A stretch of 14,358 nt of DNA, from contig JAQUXV010000027.1 of assembly GCA_028692205.1 (NCBI GenBank), forward strand, positions 1 through 14,358, given 5' to 3'. This DNA is from Eubacteriales bacterium (GTDB taxonomy: Bacteria > Bacillota_A > Clostridia > Christensenellales > Aristaeellaceae). The notes beneath the pieces are model-generated. The model was not told the DNA's origin and made no database searches. It worked only from the letters and a program-made list of their open reading frames with translations. Both the position numbers and the translations under genes were made by a program. This document shows positions 12,305-14,358 of the stretch, piece by piece. Positions within the stretch are counted from its first letter, which is position 1, and every line of letters begins with the position of its first letter.

Positions 12305-14358
12305 TCACTCGGCATTTTTGCCGCAGCAGTGCTTGTACTTTTTGCCACTGCCGCAGGGGCAGGGCTGGTTGCGGCCAACCGCGCCGGGCTTGTTGATGTC
12401 GGTGGGCGCGCCGCCCTTTTTGGCCTGCCCGTTGGTGTTGTCCTGCTGGCCGCCGGAGAAACCCTCCTGCGTCTTGCTCATGTCCACGGCCTTGCGGCGT
12501 TCCGGCAGCCGCTCCACACGGCTCTGGAACAGGCGGCGGATGGTATCCTCGCGGATCATATGCACCATATCGTTGAACATGTCGTAGCTCTCGGCGCGGT
12601 ACTCCTGCACGGGGTCGCGCTGGCCGTAGGCACGCAGGCCGATGCCGTCGCGCAGGTCGTCCATGGCGTCGATATGGTCCATCCAGTGCCGGTCGATGGC
12701 GTTCAGGAGCACGACACGCTCAAACTCGCGCATGTCGATGCCCAGCGCGGTCAGCATTTCCTCGCGCTCGGCGTAGAAGGCTTCCGCGTCCTGATACAGC
12801 TGTTTAATCAGCTCGTCAGGCTCGTCCATCACCTTGATCTTCTCGGCATACTTATCAAACGTGCCGGGTTTCAGGCACAGCTTCTCCATATAATCGCGGG
12901 CATCGTCCAGGCTCCAGTCGAAGCTGCCCTCGCCCGTGAAATTGCGCTCGGCGGTCGCGTCGATCATCGCGTGCACCATGTTGATAATGGTCTCGCGCAT
13001 GTTGTCGCCCTTGAGGATATCGCCGCGCTGACCGTAGATCAGCTCACGCTGCTTGTTCATCACATCGTCGTACTGCAGCACGGATTTGCGGATATCGTAG
13101 TTGCGGCCCTCAATGCGCTTCTGCGCCGATTCGATCTGCTTGGTGAGCATCCCGGCTTCCAACGGCTGATCGTCGTTCAGGCCCAGGCGCTCCACCATCG
13201 GCGCGATGCGTTCGCTACCGAACAGGCGCATCACGTCGTCCTCCAGGCTGATGAAGAACTGCGTGCTGCCAGGGTCGCCCTGACGGCCGGCGCGGCCGCG
13301 CAGCTGGTTGTCGATACGGCGGCTCTCGTGCCGCTCAGTGCCGACGATGTGCAGGCCGCCCAGTTCCATCACGCGCTCGTGCTCGGCATCGGTTTCCTTG
13401 CGGAATTCCGAGAAATAGTCATTGTAAATCTTGCGGGCAGCCAGCACTTCTTCGGGAACATCTTCGTTGTGGCCCACAGCCTCCATGATGATCTCGTCGG
13501 TCAACCCGTCCTGCCGCATCTTGCGGCGGGCCAGATAATCCGGGTTGCCGCCCAGCAGGATATCGGTGCCGCGGCCCGCCATGTTGGTGGCGATGGTTAC
13601 CGCGCCCACCGAACCGGCCTGCGCGATAATCTCGGCTTCTTTGGCATGGTTCTTGGCGTTCAGGATTTCATGCGGAATGCCGCGCAGGTCGATGAGGCGG
13701 CTGAGCATTTCGCTGGTTTCCACGTTCACGGTGCCCACCAGAATCGGCTGGCCTGTGGCGTGGCGTGTCACAATCTCCTCCACCACCGCGCCGAATTTGC
13801 CTTTTTTGGTTTTATACACCACATCGTTGGCATCCGCGCGGATCATAGGCCGGTTGGTGGGAATCTGCACGACATCCAGATTGTAGATGCCCTGAAACTC
13901 GTCTTCCTCGGTCTTGGCCGTACCGGTCATGCCGCTGATTTTCTCGTACATGCGGAAATAGTTCTGGAAGGTGATAGTCGCCAGCGTTTTGCTTTCGCGG
14001 TTCACCTTCACGTGCTCCTTGGCCTCGATGGCCTGGTGCAGCCCGTCGCTGTAACGGCGGCCGGTCATCAGGCGGCCGGTAAACTCATCCACGATCACTA
14101 CTTCGCCGTTTTGCACCACGTAGTCCACGTCGCGCTTCATCATAGCGTGGGCTTTCAGGCCCTGCAAAATGTAGTGATACAGATCGGCGTTATCCAGATC
14201 GGCGATGTTTTCCACGCCGAAGGCGCGCTGGGCCAGGTCCACGCCGTGCTCGGTGAGGGTAACAGCCTTTTCCTTCTCGGCGATGGTGTAATCGTCCTCA
14301 TCCTTCAGGCGGCTCACAAAGCGGTCGGCCTTCTCGTACATATCGGTGGACTGGTCGC
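12305..14358 (-). CDS. secA: Preprotein translocase ATPase SecA, C-terminal part, cut by the window edge
   Basis: SecA is the ATPase that pushes preproteins through the SecYEG channel at the cytoplasmic membrane. About 684 codons are visible, entering the window in frame (DQSTDMYEKAD) and ending at a TGA. Seen in order, they include VVIVDEFTGRLM, SGMTGTAKTEEDEF, TVNVETSEMLS, NMAGRGTDI and the second nucleotide-binding fold motif RIDNQLRGRAGRQGDPGS. The helical scaffold and wing regions follow, with HWMDHIDAMDDLRDGIGLRAYGQRDP. The C-terminus has a variable Lys/Gly/Gln-rich linker and an intact zinc-binding SEC-C tail, CPCGSGKKYKHCCG, with all four zinc-ligand positions (Cys, Cys, and the final CC). 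Walker A and the first nucleotide-binding fold lie beyond the window. The downstream neighbour is prfB. Confidence 0.97.
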   Translation of the reverse strand, partial: DQSTDMYEKADRFVSRLKDEDDYTIAEKEKAVTLTEHGVDLAQRAFGVENIADLDNADLYHYILQGLKAHAMMKRDVDYVVQNGEVVIVDEFTGRLMTGRRYSDGLHQAIEAKEHVKVNRESKTLATITFQNYFRMYEKISGMTGTAKTEEDEFQGIYNLDVVQIPTNRPMIRADANDVVYKTKKGKFGAVVEEIVTRHATGQPILVGTVNVETSEMLSRLIDLRGIPHEILNAKNHAKEAEIIAQAGSVGAVTIATNMAGRGTDILLGGNPDYLARRKMRQDGLTDEIIMEAVGHNEDVPEEVLAARKIYNDYFSEFRKETDAEHERVMELGGLHIVGTERHESRRIDNQLRGRAGRQGDPGSTQFFISLEDDVMRLFGSERIAPMVERLGLNDDQPLEAGMLTKQIESAQKRIEGRNYDIRKSVLQYDDVMNKQRELIYGQRGDILKGDNMRETIINMVHAMIDATAERNFTGEGSFDWSLDDARDYMEKLCLKPGTFDKYAEKIKVMDEPDELIKQLYQDAEAFYAEREEMLTALGIDMREFERVVLLNAIDRHWMDHIDAMDDLRDGIGLRAYGQRDPVQEYRAESYDMFNDMVHMIREDTIRRLFQSRVERLPERRKAVDMSKTQEGFSGGQQDNTNGQAKKGGAPTDINKPGAVGRNQPCPCGSGKKYKHCCGKNAE

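Noticed and set aside
1..14358. CRISPR arrays, insertion sequences, tRNA or rRNA genes
   Set aside because: No regularly spaced repeats, transposase frames, terminal inverted repeats, tRNA-like T-arms or rRNA stretches were found by reading; this is not a computed search.

Overview
The window is GC-rich (roughly 60% by eye), and every confident gene lies on the minus strand, so genes are transcribed from high to low coordinates. Gene content and order (secA next to prfB, an ecfA1-ecfA2-ecfT module before truA, a stand-alone FCD-type GntR regulator, SigA-type promoters and purine-rich Shine-Dalgarno sites) point to a Gram-positive-type Bacillota, most likely a high-GC member of Clostridia. That placement is inference from gene content; no rRNA or other marker is present.

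In transcription order the layout is as follows. (1) 14358-12305: the C-terminal three quarters of secA, running off the window edge. (2) 12304-12023: a spacer with GC-rich hairpins and two related 24-base elements exactly 200 bases apart. (3) 12022-8387: a tight run of prfB (release factor 2, without the usual programmed frameshift), a class I SAM methyltransferase, a DUF1461 membrane protein resembling the lipoprotein transacylase Lit, and tsaD (tRNA t6A synthesis). (4) 8386-7906: a gene-free 481-base spacer carrying the gntR promoter with overlapping repeats. (5) 7905-6417: a GntR/FCD regulator followed by an alpha/beta hydrolase. (6) 6268-4129: a SigA-like promoter overlapped by a perfect inverted repeat, then a 695-696-residue polytopic membrane protein of GT-C glycosyltransferase type, ending in a long hairpin whose loop contains the stop codon. 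(7) 4100-981: a near-consensus promoter, a structured leader of about 158 bases, a stand-alone riboflavin kinase domain, and the energizing module of an ECF vitamin transporter (EcfA1, EcfA2, EcfT) with overlapping reading frames. (8) 980-1: a hairpin, a 363-base gap and the N-terminal part of truA, cut by the window edge.

Most genes are housekeeping (protein export, translation termination, tRNA modification, vitamin uptake). The most interesting points are: a kinase-only RibF homologue placed first in an ECF transporter operon, suggesting uptake coupled to trapping of riboflavin as FMN; the structured leader in front of it, which does not match the FMN riboswitch; a terminator-like hairpin folded over a stop codon; two promoters overlaid by clear inverted repeats; and the loss of the prfB frameshift. 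No mobile element, CRISPR array, rRNA or tRNA was seen, and I do not see a convincing wholly new system.
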